Part shown: in pieces, positions 21,201 to 30,699 of the stretch
Layout of the letters: every line of letters begins with the position of its first letter
Position numbering within the stretch: position 1 is the first letter of the stretch
Assembly: GCA_900323505.1 (NCBI GenBank)
Contig: OOIN01000004.1
Location: 558,001 to 622,000 of the forward strand
Source of the DNA: Ustilago trichophora
Taxonomy: Eukaryota; Basidiomycota; Ustilaginomycetes; Ustilaginales; Ustilaginaceae
Direction: 5' to 3'
DNA: 64,000 nt
Notes under the pieces: generated by a model
Seen by the model: the letters and a program-made list of their open reading frames with translations, nothing else
What the model was told of the DNA's origin: nothing
The model's database searches: none
Translations under genes and position numbers: made by a program

Positions 21201-21292
21201 GGAAAGCGATAGAGGCCGCAATTGAGATGTCTGGCTCTGTATGGGTTCGACCTCGCTTGGATGATGCGAGGAAGAGTCTGGGTCTTGATTGA
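18282..21292 (+). CDS. Atypical protein kinase-like protein; reading frame changes once near 18900-19210
   Basis: Two overlapping open frames form one gene. The first starts at ATG 18282 and runs to 19211; the second is open from 18896 to 21292 but has no suitable ATG. The N-terminal part is Ser/Arg-rich and probably disordered. The C-terminal part holds a kinase-like domain: AAMEIK with a candidate ATP-site lysine, a catalytic loop HGDVKLENLM (Arg replaced by Gly before Asp), VVIDYENAN in place of DFG (Asp kept, Gly lost), IPPEA in the APE position and DLWALGC. No clear glycine loop is visible. The frame change fits a single missing base, for example in a C-run near 18996, or a short intron; 19038-19087 (GTAGAT...CTCAG, 50 bases) would restore the frame but has a weak donor. 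Joined length is about 990-1000 residues. It may be a lineage-specific kinase or a pseudokinase. Confidence 0.7.
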
Positions 21293-21332
21293 GACTGAAA
21301 CGGGGACCAGATTCCTCTCAGTGTGCCTGACT

Positions 21333-21382
<50 letters not shown>

Positions 21383-21806
21383 TCTCTCTCTCTCTGTCTA
21401 TGAATCACCGGGAAAGTTAAAATCAGATCGTCAAACTCATCGACCGAAGCACAATCATGTATACCCCCACACTCGCAACACACCCACAGCCATGCCATGC
21501 AAACGTCATTCGCACACTCTCGAAAATTGGCCATGACTCGAGCCTGGAGCGAATACGAATTAAAAAAGATCTATTGATTGAAATGCTGTATAGTGTTGAT
21601 GGTGATGTGTAGGGAACGGATTTCAAATGGGACTGATCAAAGGAATGTTCTTCTATGTTGCTCTCCCTTCCTCTTCCCCCCTACCCAACGTCTTCCTTGC
21701 GCCCTCTTCCTTCTGAGCGAAATATCTGATCAAAGAGACCTCTTGCTTCGCCTGATTTCGTGCCCCTTTCCGTGAGACCTTGATCTTCAGACCCAGAGAT
21801 TTGGGC
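21293..21806. other. Convergent 3' spacer
   Basis: A spacer between the kinase-like gene and the mitochondrial carrier gene. It is dominated by a TC microsatellite and otherwise shows nothing gene-like. Confidence 0.6.
21336..21395. repeat. (TC)n microsatellite with a few T interruptions
   Basis: About 60 bases of nearly pure CT dinucleotides, starting some 45 bases after the kinase-like stop codon. Confidence 0.95.
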
Positions 21807-24680
21807 TTATTGGACGCCGAGCCGCTTCTTACTCTGCTCGTAAACAACATAAGAAATGCTAACAGCAGGTACGACTTTTGCCAAGGTAGGTACCAGACCT
21901 CTGTAGAAGCCTACGAAACCTTCCCTGTAATAAGTCTTGCGTGCTGCGTCCCAGAAGCCGTCATATGTCGTTGGATGGGCAGGGGTTCCAGCGGCCTGCA
22001 AGCGGGTTCGGATCAGGTTGAGAGGGTAGACGGTGGTTGCGCCCACTGAGCCGGATACCGAGCCGAAGGAAAGGAGTGCAAGAACGCCGGGCTCTTCTTT
22101 CCCAGTATACTTGATATAGAATAGCTTGATGCCTTCAAAGGTGGACATATCGATAGCCGAATAGGGGAAGACGCCGATGAGACCGGCAGTCAGGCCGCGG
22201 TAGTAGGTACGCAGGCCGCCGGCGTTCCACATGTCCTTGGCTGTCTTGGCCAGCAATGCGTTGCCCTGCAGCGAAGTTTTGGCGTTCTGACTCGACATGA
22301 GACGAGTCTTCAGCGTCTCCACAGGATAGATGGCAAGTTGGGAAGTGATACCTCCAAATCCACCGGAAAGGAATCGACTGGTACCGGAGATGTCGCGCGA
22401 ATCAGACACGTGATCCACATATTTTGCGAAGGCACGCTTGGCCGTTTCGTAGGACAAAAACTTGATCGCACTCTCGGGGAAGATTTTGAGACAATTTAGA
22501 CCATTGCCGACCCAGAATGCTCGGAGGCCACCGCCATCACGGTAAAGGTTGAAGAGTGCTTCCCGCAGAATGCCAAGTCCTTGACCAGCTGCTTTTGCAG
22601 AAGCGCCGTTGCCGCCTGCAGCGGCTTTGGCTGCTTCGACTACATCCGGAGAGCGAGCGGTGGTGATGAGGTAGATCTTGAGACGGTCGAATGGAGCTGT
22701 GGCGGTACGTGAAACAGCGCCTGCAATACCACCCGCCGCCAAAAACTTGAGTGCAACAGAACCTTGGATCATGTCGTTATCGTCCTCCTCTTCCTCCTCG
22801 TCGACAGTCTGATCGTGAGCAGTCTTGACGGCGGCTGCGGCATCCTGTGCTGCCTTTTGCTTGGCTTCATCCACATCGCCAGAGCTGACTGTAGTAGTTG
22901 ATGCGGGGCTGTCGGCAGATTCGAGCGTCTCCTCGACGACTTTGGTAGCGGCAGCAGCAGCAGCCTCTTGACGCTTTCCGAGCTTCTCAGCCCGCTTCGC
23001 TTCTTTGACTGCAGGAGACTCACGCTTCTTCTCCTCCCCCGCCAGGCTGACGTCACCGTCAAAGTTGACTGCAGCAGCACCGCGCTCGGTCTTGCCCCAG
23101 CCCACAGCCAGCTCAGCAAAGATACCGCCCATGCCAAAGAGACCAAAAGCCTTGCGGACTTGATAGAAGCGGAAGATCTCGGGGACCGATGGTTTGCGCG
23201 GCAGCAGCAAGAGGTAGTCGCGGAACTCGGGGAAGGTGACGTATGTCTTTTCGCCGCAAGCATGGGCCGAAGTACGTGTGCTGGTGAGACTAGCGATGAA
23301 GTCGTCCAGCGAAATTTGTGGCACCTCGATACCGGCACGATCCAGGGCGGTGCGGATCTCCTGGACATCAAGTCTCATGTCGCAGTTCCTGTCCATTTCG
23401 ACAAAGATCTTGTACAATTCGCGTTCCTTGTTTTCGGCGTAGGCGAGGAAGCCCTCCCATTCGATTTGTCGTTGACGGGCGCCGCCGTCATCGTCGACCT
23501 TGTGACCGCGACGGACTTTCTCATCACGATCACGATCGGCGCTACGCTTCTTGTGACCGACAGCTGAAAGACCCCATACACCACTCCCTGTCCATCCAGC
23601 TTCGTGTTCCATGTCTGGAGGGTTGTGACCATGTTCAAGAGCTTCTGGGTCTGCAGATGAGGAGCTGTTGCCGTACCCGAGATAAGATCCAATCGAGCCG
23701 AGATATGATGAGGAAGCCGAAGAAGCGTCTGCTTGCTCTTTTGGAGGGGCAGTCAATGACTTTGGCAGGATCTTCTCTTTGACCGCTGTGAGGGTGCCTT
23801 TTGACGCTTCTATTGCATCCTGTTTGGTAGCTTCTGCTTTGTCGCCTCCGAGCCAGGTGGGAAGACCCCAGAAAGAGGACCAGCCGGGATCGGCCGCGCG
23901 TTTTGCTGCCTCCTCGGCTAACCTGGCACGTTGTGCTTCGATCTCCTCGCGGCATTTGCGGCATTGATTCAAAAGCTCCTTGGCGTAGGATTGGCGTGGC
24001 GGCGGTGGTGGAGCCGGGAGCTGTGTCTCCTTCGAAGATGATGGGGACGTAGATGAAGGATATGGCGCTGTCGAAGAGGCAGCCGACGAAGAGGATGTTG
24101 ATGCTGACGTAGATGGATGGTCGGCAGCTGTAGTTGAAGGCGAATGAGACATGGTACATGCCTCGAAACCAACAGTAGAATTACGGATATCCGAAGGTGC
24201 CAAACTACCTCGAGCCAAGCTTCCACCGGCACCATATCGAGCGCGGCGAGCAGACTTCATCCACTCCTCTCGAGCCCTTCCTCCGGCCAAAGCCTGCTCG
24301 TCATCCTCATCTAACAAGGTGTCAAAGAGACCGCGGAGACGGATAAGACGAGCTTGTGGAGGTTCCTCGGCGCGGAACTCCTCGAAGCTTGGTCGGCGCG
24401 GTTTTGATCGCTTCTCCATGGCGGAAGAAGCAGCTACAGCTGAAGAAGAGGAAGGCGAGATCCACGAAGACCAAAAATTGGAGCCGAGTCGAGATGGCGA
24501 GTCGGCAGGCTTGGACGCAGGGGGAGTCGAGGCGGTAGATACAGGAGTTGTTGGCTCGGTCGGTTTTGTGGATGAGGCCTGGGTTGATGCTTCTGGTGGT
24601 TCAGCTTTATCAGAGATGTGACTGGAGCCAGATGTGGTGCGATGGTGCGCTTGTGAAGAGGAAGCAGCGGCTGAGTTCAT
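21807..24680 (-). CDS. EF-hand mitochondrial carrier, SCaMC/Sal1-type (ATP-Mg/phosphate carrier family)
   Basis: The 957-residue product has a C-terminal mitochondrial carrier domain (from about residue 636) with three repeats. These are marked by PFDRLK (near 665), YPVETLKTRL (near 793) and YPLNLIRTRLQ (near 890), each in a GG-containing helix pair such as AAGGIAGAVSRT. Upstream, around 429-440, DRNCDMRLDVQE is an EF-hand loop that keeps acidic or Asn ligands at positions 1, 3, 5 and 12 but has Met where Gly is usual. A second, degenerate EF-like segment follows. EF-hand plus carrier is the SCaMC arrangement: calcium-regulated exchange of Mg-ATP and phosphate across the inner membrane. The family is usually about 470-600 residues; here an N-terminal region of some 400 Ser/Ala-rich residues and a charged linker (about 550-635) are added. 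The substrate is inferred. Confidence 0.88.
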   Translation of the reverse strand: MNSAAASSSQAHHRTTSGSSHISDKAEPPEASTQASSTKPTEPTTPVSTASTPPASKPADSPSRLGSNFWSSWISPSSSSAVAASSAMEKRSKPRRPSFEEFRAEEPPQARLIRLRGLFDTLLDEDDEQALAGGRAREEWMKSARRARYGAGGSLARGSLAPSDIRNSTVGFEACTMSHSPSTTAADHPSTSASTSSSSAASSTAPYPSSTSPSSSKETQLPAPPPPPRQSYAKELLNQCRKCREEIEAQRARLAEEAAKRAADPGWSSFWGLPTWLGGDKAEATKQDAIEASKGTLTAVKEKILPKSLTAPPKEQADASSASSSYLGSIGSYLGYGNSSSSADPEALEHGHNPPDMEHEAGWTGSGVWGLSAVGHKKRSADRDRDEKVRRGHKVDDDGGARQRQIEWEGFLAYAENKERELYKIFVEMDRNCDMRLDVQEIRTALDRAGIEVPQISLDDFIASLTSTRTSAHACGEKTYVTFPEFRDYLLLLPRKPSVPEIFRFYQVRKAFGLFGMGGIFAELAVGWGKTERGAAAVNFDGDVSLAGEEKKRESPAVKEAKRAEKLGKRQEAAAAAATKVVEETLESADSPASTTTVSSGDVDEAKQKAAQDAAAAVKTAHDQTVDEEEEEDDNDMIQGSVALKFLAAGGIAGAVSRTATAPFDRLKIYLITTARSPDVVEAAKAAAGGNGASAKAAGQGLGILREALFNLYRDGGGLRAFWVGNGLNCLKIFPESAIKFLSYETAKRAFAKYVDHVSDSRDISGTSRFLSGGFGGITSQLAIYPVETLKTRLMSSQNAKTSLQGNALLAKTAKDMWNAGGLRTYYRGLTAGLIGVFPYSAIDMSTFEGIKLFYIKYTGKEEPGVLALLSFGSVSGSVGATTVYPLNLIRTRLQAAGTPAHPTTYDGFWDAARKTYYREGFVGFYRGLVPTLAKVVPAVSISYVVYEQSKKRLGVQ

Positions 24681-26125
24681 GCTGAGCTCTGTGTGATCAA
24701 ACGTCTCGGTTACACGGGCGTGTTTAGATTGCCCTTTGTTCGAATACGCTCCGAGCGAGCCGCAGCTGTATGTGAGGTCGAGTGCTGCAAGCTGTCCAGG
24801 AGCGATCCGTACTTGTATGTGAAGCCTTGGTGATGAGATTTGGCGAGATCAAGGGATAAGTTGTGGTTTGTGACAATGTGAGATGTGTCTTGAATCCAAC
24901 CAAAATCAGCATCAGGTTGGTACGAGGAGGGAGCACTACCGAGTGCGTAGTTCGGATCTCTCCACTCTGGCAAGACACACTTTTTGTGCAAATCACACGT
25001 TTGAACGGCCAAATTTCTCAAGGTCAGACAAATTTGGTTGGCTTGCTTGGAAATCCAGCCTCTCTCCGAAATTGGCCCTTGGCACGCTCCAGGCTCGCAC
25101 GAACCATTTACATAAAAAAAAATCGCTTTGCTCTACACCAACCGCTTTGCTCGAACGATGTGCGAAGCAACACAAGCTTGTCTCTCCCAGTTGCAGGTGC
25201 ATCAACAGGATCAACAGAGCATTGGTAGATGGTCTCCGTGACTAGGCGAATTCATTGATCTAGCTCTTTTCTGAAGCACCGGATAGCATGACCGAGATGA
25301 CGGGTTAATAAGATTCATAAAAGTTGGTCCGCCTTTTGCTGCAAGCCGATCGGGTTTTATCCGCGAATTCCATGATCCGCCAACCATGGCTTGCGTATTT
25401 TGCACACTCCAGCTTACAATAGTGGCTTCTGTCTTGGCTCATCTGTCTGACAGAAGCAATCAAGTGGTGCGGCCAGGTCAGCCAACAGATGTTTCAATAC
25501 GATCTGCAAGCCATATATGGGCATTCCTACATGTTATTGTTTAGGTTTCGAGTCAGGAAGCTGGAAACACGTGACCCTTGTAAATCGGCTTAACATTGGC
25601 TTCAAGCTCGGTACGTGCGAGTGACGCGTTGAGGTTGCCGCGCGTTCTTGTCTCTCTAAAATCACAATTCCAAGCTTCGCGTCTACAAAGGCTACATCGA
25701 CCAACACCTCTCCAAAGTCACACCAAGAGCGATTAGCGGTTCCTACTTGAATTCAAGAAGGTTTCCTTCTCGAATACAATTTTGAAATAGGGGTGAGCGT
25801 GCCATCCAGAGACCTGCGCACGCTTTTCAAAGCACTCATTTCAAAAGTGTTGGTCGCAATCTCAAAACACAACCGAAAACACTCCATTCATGGTTGCACT
25901 TTTCAAATGATTGCGCACGCACGCACACAAGCAATGCAAAGGCTCTGGCCCTCACGCCGCTGTTGCTCTGCCCAGTCCAACACACACGCTGCTCCTTGGC
26001 CTGGCCCCTTTGCGACACGCCCTCGCCGCCATCCCATCTTCATCGCCACCATCAAGACTCTTTTTTCGCTCTACGTTACTTCTGAGCGCACCTTTTTTCC
26101 GCTTTCTCGAACTTATCTCCTAAAC
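24681..26125. promoter_or_regulatory. Divergent promoter region: carrier / alpha-tubulin
   Basis: 1.4 kb between divergent starts, including the first untranslated exon of alpha-tubulin near its right end. CT-rich, C-rich sequence around 25960-26110 is compatible with a strong fungal promoter and 5'UTR. No supported gene or RNA. Confidence 0.45.
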
Positions 26126-26273
26126 GTAAGTATCGAATCCTTCACATGCAAGCACTGTCCCATCGATCTCGTCAGATCAAGTAGCGTTCGCAAACGGAAA
26201 CACACGTCTTCCCGATAACAAGCATAGCTGATCCTTTTCCTAATCTGTCCAATGTTCTAACCCCTACTTACAG
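26126..26273 (+). other. tub1: 5'UTR intron of alpha-tubulin
   Basis: A consensus donor GTAAGT starts at 26126, a branch-point-like TTCTAAC ends at 26261 and the acceptor TTACAG ends at 26273. The 148-base intron lies 26 bases before the tubulin ATG, so it is entirely in the leader. Confidence 0.8.
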
Positions 26274-26299
26274 CCCCCCTTTAAACCACCAACAACAAC

Positions 26300-27646
26300 A
26301 TGCGTGAGGTTCTTTCCCTCCACGTCGGTCAGGCCGGTATCCAGATCGGTAACGCCTGCTGGGAGCTTTACCTGGCCGAGCACGGCCTTAGCCCTGATGG
26401 TCGCATCCTCGAGGGCAGCCCCTCTGAGAACGATGACGGCTTCTCCACCTTCTTCAGCGAGACCGGCAGCGGCAAGTACGTCCCCCGCTCCATCTACGTC
26501 GACTTGGAGCCCAACGTCGTCGACGAGGTCCGCACCGGTACCTTCCGTTCGCTCTTCCACCCCGAGACCCTCGTCACCGGCAAGGAGGATGCCGCCAACA
26601 ACTACGCCCGTGGTCACTACACTGTCGGCAAGGAGCTCATCGACCAGACCCTCGACCGTGTTCGCAAGCTCGCCGACGCTTGCTCGGGTCTCCAGGGCTT
26701 CTTCGTCTTCCACTCGTTTGGCGGTGGTACAGGTTCCGGTTTCGGTTCTCTCCTCCTTGAGCGCCTTGCTCAGGACTTTGGCAAGAAGGCCAAGCTCGAG
26801 TTCTCGGTCTACCCTTCGCCCAAGATGAGCTCCTCGGTCGTCGAGCCTTACAACTCGGTTCTCACCACCCACACCACCCTCGAGAACTCGGACTGTTCGT
26901 TCATGGTCGACAACGAGGCCATCTACGACATTTGCCGCACCAAGCTCGGCATCGCTTCGCCCGGTTTCACCAACCTCAACAGGCTCATCGCCCAGGTCGT
27001 GTCGTCCATCACCGCCTCGCTCCGATTCGACGGTTCGCTCAACGTCGACCTCAACGAGTTCCAGGTCAACCTTGTGCCCTTCCCCCGTATCCACTTCCCC
27101 CTCGCCACCTACGCTCCCATCCTTTCCGCCGCCAAGGCCGGTCACGAGCAGAACTCGGTCGCCGAGATGACCTTCTCCTCGTTTGAGAAGGGCAACCAGA
27201 TGGTCAAGGCTGACCCCCGCGACGGCAAGTTCATGGCCTGCTGTCTCCTCTACCGTGGTGACGTTGTCCCCAAGGACGTCAACTCGGCCGTTGCCACCAT
27301 CAAGACCAAGCGCACCATCCAGTTTGTCGACTGGTGCCCTACCGGTTTCAAGATTGGTATCTGCAACGAGCCCCCCACCACCGTCCCCGGTGGCGACCTC
27401 GCCAAGGTCTCGCGCTCGCTCTGCATGCTTGCCAACACCACCGCCATCGCTGGCGCCTGGGGTCGTCTCGACAACAAGTTCGATTTGCTCTACTCGAAGC
27501 GTGCATTCGTCCACTGGTACGTTGGTGAGGGTATGGAGGAGGGTGAGTTCTCCGAGGCTCGTGAGGACCTTGCTGCCCTCGAGAAGGACTACGAGGAGGT
27601 CGGTCTTGACTCTGTCGACGTTGGTGAGGAGGAGCTCGAGTACTAA
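26300..27646 (+). CDS. tub1: Alpha-tubulin
   Basis: The 448-residue protein is a full-length alpha-tubulin, the GTP-binding partner of beta-tubulin in microtubules. It opens with [20 protein letters not shown], carries the tubulin signature [12 protein letters not shown] near residues 143-154, and has the alpha-specific loop TVPGGDLAK near 363. The catalytic glutamate in the NVDLNEFQ segment (Glu254 equivalent), which triggers beta-tubulin GTP hydrolysis, is present. The tail is acidic and ends EELEY, the usual detyrosination-type terminus. Position 40 is Ser, so the lysine acetylated in many animals is missing. Codons end strongly in C or G, as in highly expressed genes, which also produces a long antisense open frame. 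The coding region is uninterrupted; the intron is in the leader. Confidence 0.98.
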   Translation: MREVLSLHVGQAGIQIGNACWELYLAEHGLSPDGRILEGSPSENDDGFSTFFSETGSGKYVPRSIYVDLEPNVVDEVRTGTFRSLFHPETLVTGKEDAANNYARGHYTVGKELIDQTLDRVRKLADACSGLQGFFVFHSFGGGTGSGFGSLLLERLAQDFGKKAKLEFSVYPSPKMSSSVVEPYNSVLTTHTTLENSDCSFMVDNEAIYDICRTKLGIASPGFTNLNRLIAQVVSSITASLRFDGSLNVDLNEFQVNLVPFPRIHFPLATYAPILSAAKAGHEQNSVAEMTFSSFEKGNQMVKADPRDGKFMACCLLYRGDVVPKDVNSAVATIKTKRTIQFVDWCPTGFKIGICNEPPTTVPGGDLAKVSRSLCMLANTTAIAGAWGRLDNKFDLLYSKRAFVHWYVGEGMEEGEFSEAREDLAALEKDYEEVGLDSVDVGEEELEY

Positions 27647-28240
27647 GCGCTTATTTGAAGCAACACTAGTGGTATGTTGAGGGAAGAAAGTTGATTCGGC
27701 TTTGCATCTTGAGTCTCTTTTTGTCCTTGTACCTCCTTGTGATGTATCATTCACTCGTTTCTGTCCCCAATCAATTCGACCATTCCCACACTTGGTTTTC
27801 GCATATTGCACTCAGACTGTGACTTTTGAGTTTGGTCGACGAGTTCTCGCATCACATTTACAGTTCTGGCGATGGATTGTTTGGGAAGCATTAATTCGGC
27901 TGAATTGTCAGCGTCATTTTAGTAGCAGGTTTGGTGTGAGCTGTGATTTCGCTACTTTAGTTTGGTATGATGGTTTGGTGGGGGATTAGGCTTTGGTTTA
28001 AGTCTTGTGTTGATGTTGAAGCTGTGTTGTTGATTTGTTAATCTGTTGTTGGGTTGTTGTGTACAGGTTGATAAACTTTGACGGTATTTGGTGCAATGGT
28101 GATTTAGAGTAGCTTAATTAAGGTAAGGTTGTACAGTAGGTGTCTGAAAAAAGGTGAGGCTATGCAGTATGTTATGGGTGTAATTGATGGATCATTGTAG
28201 TGGACAAAGCCCAAAAAAAGGAATTATACGACACATAATG
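27647..28240 (+). other. Alpha-tubulin 3' region
   Basis: T/G-rich sequence downstream of the tubulin stop, typical of a long 3'UTR and terminator. One TGTACAGTA site is at 28130-28138. No gene. The Tc1/mariner element begins just beyond it. Confidence 0.55.
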
Positions 28241-28242
28241 TA

Positions 28243-28356
28243 TTCCTTTTGGTGCATCAAATCGTGACGGTCCGCAATCACATCATGACCTTCACTGGTG
28301 TTATCGTGATCGAGGATGAAGACGCTGCACTTTGATTTGTAACCCTGACAAATGTT
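28243..28356 (+). repeat. Left terminal inverted repeat of the Tc1/mariner element
   Basis: Begins TTCCTTTTGGTGCATC right after the TA. It pairs with 29735-29848 over 114 bases with seven mismatches, all transitions at CG-derived dinucleotides. Confidence 0.93.
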
Positions 28357-28506
28357 ATTGTAAGGCCATAGGAGATGTCATCGTGACACTCCTAGTTTTT
28401 GTAAGCAGTGATCGTGACTCAGCCAATGCACGGTCCTCCTCCTCCTCATCAGCCGTCGGCCATCAGCTGCTTGTCATTTGCTCCTTCCTTCACTACCACA
28501 ACCACC

Positions 28507-28539
28507 ACCAACACCAACACCAACACCAACACCAACACC
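28507..28539 (+). repeat. (ACCAAC)n hexamer repeat abutting the transposase ATG
   Basis: Five ACCAAC units plus a partial one end directly at the ATG at 28540. In the transposase frame they would read Thr-Asn repeats, but the leader is more likely untranslated. Confidence 0.9.
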
Positions 28540-29634
28540 ATGCCACCAAAGAAGAAGAAGAATGTTGTCCCAGACCCAATCCAAGCAAAGATTGTGGACT
28601 TTGTGCTCCACAAGGGCCAGACAAAGGCAGAGGTATCCAAGCGCTACAACTATGCATACAGCACCGTGGACAGCATTGTCTGGAAGTATGAGCAGACTGG
28701 TGAGACGCTGGTGCAGAGGAAGAAAGGTGGTGCTTTCCGTGGAAGCAAGGTTGGCAAAGACCATCTCAACACAATGCTGGAGTTTGTTGGACAGCACCCT
28801 AGCGCAACCATTGAGGAGATCCGGCACCACCTCCAAGAGTCAACTGGCCTTGAGCTTTCGGACAGGACGGTCCATCATGCTCTTCACAACCGTCTGCACA
28901 TCACACTGAAATGTGTCAATGTTGAACACAATTGACACAACAGCCCAGAGGTAATTACTGCTCAACAAGCATGGGTATGGCCCTTCCGTACCTCAGGACA
29001 CACCCTCGACGATGCTGTCTTCCTTGATGAGGCTGGCTTCCATCTCCAGCAAACAAGGAAGGTTGGCCGTGCTCGTGTTGGTGAGCGTGCTACTCAGTGC
29101 AACAGGCCTTACAACCGTGGCCCAAACATGTCCTTGCTGGTTGCCATTGACTGCAATGGTATTCAGGCAAGAAGGGTGAAGACCGGGGCCTGGAACAGTG
29201 CCAGCCTCGTTGAGTTCTTCCAGGAAGAGGTGTTCCTGGTCTTTGAAGGCCAGCCAACGGTCTTTGTGCTCGACAACGCCGGCTTTCATCACTCCAACAA
29301 TGTTGCATAGGCAATCCAAGGAGCTGGACACCAAGTTCAGTACCTTCCGCCCTATACTCCATGGTTCAACATTGCAGAGAAGGTCTTTGCAAAGGTAAAG
29401 CCCTTTGTTGGCCATCAGGAACTTCGAGATGCTGATGACATCTGTTCACTCATTGATCAGTCGCTCAGTACCATCACACCAGAAGCTGCCTGGGGCTGGA
29501 TTCACAAGACCAATTGGTGGATGATTGTGGCTGAGGCAGGCCACCGCCTTGACACTGATCATGATGCCGCTGCTGCTCTCTCTCATCACAATCTCATGCC
29601 CAATACCAATGTTCTTGACCTGGCCATCATCTAG
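28540..29634 (+). pseudogene. Tc1/mariner transposase, inactivated by two in-frame stops
   Basis: From ATG 28540 the frame encodes about 364 codons. The N-terminal third has a helix-turn-helix pattern (IVDFVLHKGQTKAEVSKRYN and a later GKDHLNTMLEFVGQHPSATI segment), as in transposase DNA-binding domains. The DDE catalytic part follows: FLDEAGF with the first Asp, VLDNAGFHHS with the second, and YTPWFNIAEKVF with Glu 34 residues after the second Asp (DD34E). The frame is interrupted by TGA at 28933-28935 and TAG at 29308-29310, then continues unchanged to TAG at 29632-29634. Both stops are one C-to-T change from sense codons (CGA and CAG). There is no frameshift, so inactivation looks recent. 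No transposase could be made without readthrough. Confidence 0.9.
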
Positions 29635-29734
29635 TTCTTGTACCTGCTTGCACTTGCAATGTCATCTTTTGTATCAGCATCACAGGCAGAGTCACGAAGT
29701 GTAATCACGATGACATCAACTGAGAGCATTTGAA

Positions 29735-29848
29735 AACATTTGTCAGGGTTATGAATCAAAGTGCAGCGTCTTCATCCTCGATCACAATAACACCAGTGAA
29801 GGTCATGATGTGATTGCGGACTGTCACAATTTGATGCGCCGAAAGGAA
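29735..29848 (-). repeat. Right terminal inverted repeat of the Tc1/mariner element
   Basis: Reverse-complement partner of 28243-28356. Its outer end reads TTCCTTTCGGCGCATC on the minus strand and is followed by the TA duplication at 29849-29850. Confidence 0.93.
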
Positions 29849-29850
29849 TA

Positions 29851-30109
29851 TACTGCAGAAGGTGCTTTTCTTTGCTGTAAAGTCAAGTTATACTGTAGGC
29901 CCCTTTCTCAAGCTTCAGGCGATGCTTTTGTTATTATTTTTTGGGCCTAAAGGCAAATTTTACTTTGCTCAAAACATTTGCAAAACAATCTCTGAGCCTA
30001 GATCAAAACCTTAGCTGCCCATTCTCTGCAACGTCTACACCCAAAACTTCCATAACCAGATACAATCAAAGCCCTTATCTTTGCAGTATTTCTGGTAAAG
30101 AGATAAAAA

Positions 30110-30155
<46 letters not shown>

Positions 30156-30699
30156 GTGTGTGTGCGTGTCTAGCCAGCGTATTGAGCCTTCTGAAATAAA
30201 GATTTTGTCAAGCGGACCCACAACAAACCGCCTTCCAACGTCGTGAAATTGGTGTCCAAAAAGTATCTCTGCACCTCCACCAATCAAGCTTATCTGCAGC
30301 ACGAAATACAACATTCAACACGATTTCAGTGCCTCAGTGACCTCCGGTATCGACACACGATTCACAAAGCGCACACAACGACTGATGAACGCAGAATTCT
30401 TGCTTGTTACGAGGAAACATTCTACTGAGCATTTAGGATCGGAAACATGATTTGCTACGGACGATGATGAGCGGATCAGAAATACGAACGCGGGATCTAT
30501 GCATGGATTGAGAGAAGGAAGCGAGCATGTGTTTATAGTCGGAAACTTGAATTTATACAGTGAGTCTTAGATGTATCGATCATTGATGAGAGAAGCTGAC
30601 GAGATGGAGCTTGGATAAGGGGTAACGGGCGATCGCAGTCCTGTAGAACTGAATCCCATCGGTGCTTGATCCCCTTCTCTATGGCTCGAGCATATCCAT
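29851..30699. other. SSD1 3' spacer with a GTATGT repeat
   Basis: Relatively AT-rich sequence between the transposon and the SSD1 stop. It contains a (GTATGT)n tract at 30111-30165. No gene was recognised. Confidence 0.6.
30111..30165. repeat. (GTATGT)n microsatellite
   Basis: About nine hexamer units, grading into GT dinucleotides at both ends. Confidence 0.93.

Larger units (their letters stand above)
28243..29848 (+). mobile_element. Tc1/mariner (DD34E) DNA transposon, decayed, 1606 bp
   Basis: The element is bounded by 114-base terminal inverted repeats (28243-28356 and 29735-29848) and flanked on both sides by the dinucleotide TA (28241-28242 and 29849-29850), the target duplication of this superfamily. 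A second inverted block, GATGTCATCGTGA, lies inside the repeats at 28374-28386 and 29705-29717. A single transposase frame runs between them and is broken by two stops. It sits between the 3' ends of alpha-tubulin and SSD1, so it disrupts no gene. Confidence 0.93.

Noticed and set aside
26264..27811. 515-residue open frame antisense to alpha-tubulin
   Set aside because: A shadow of the strongly C/G-ending codons of tubulin; composition (Val, Glu, Gly, Asp-rich) is typical of such shadows.
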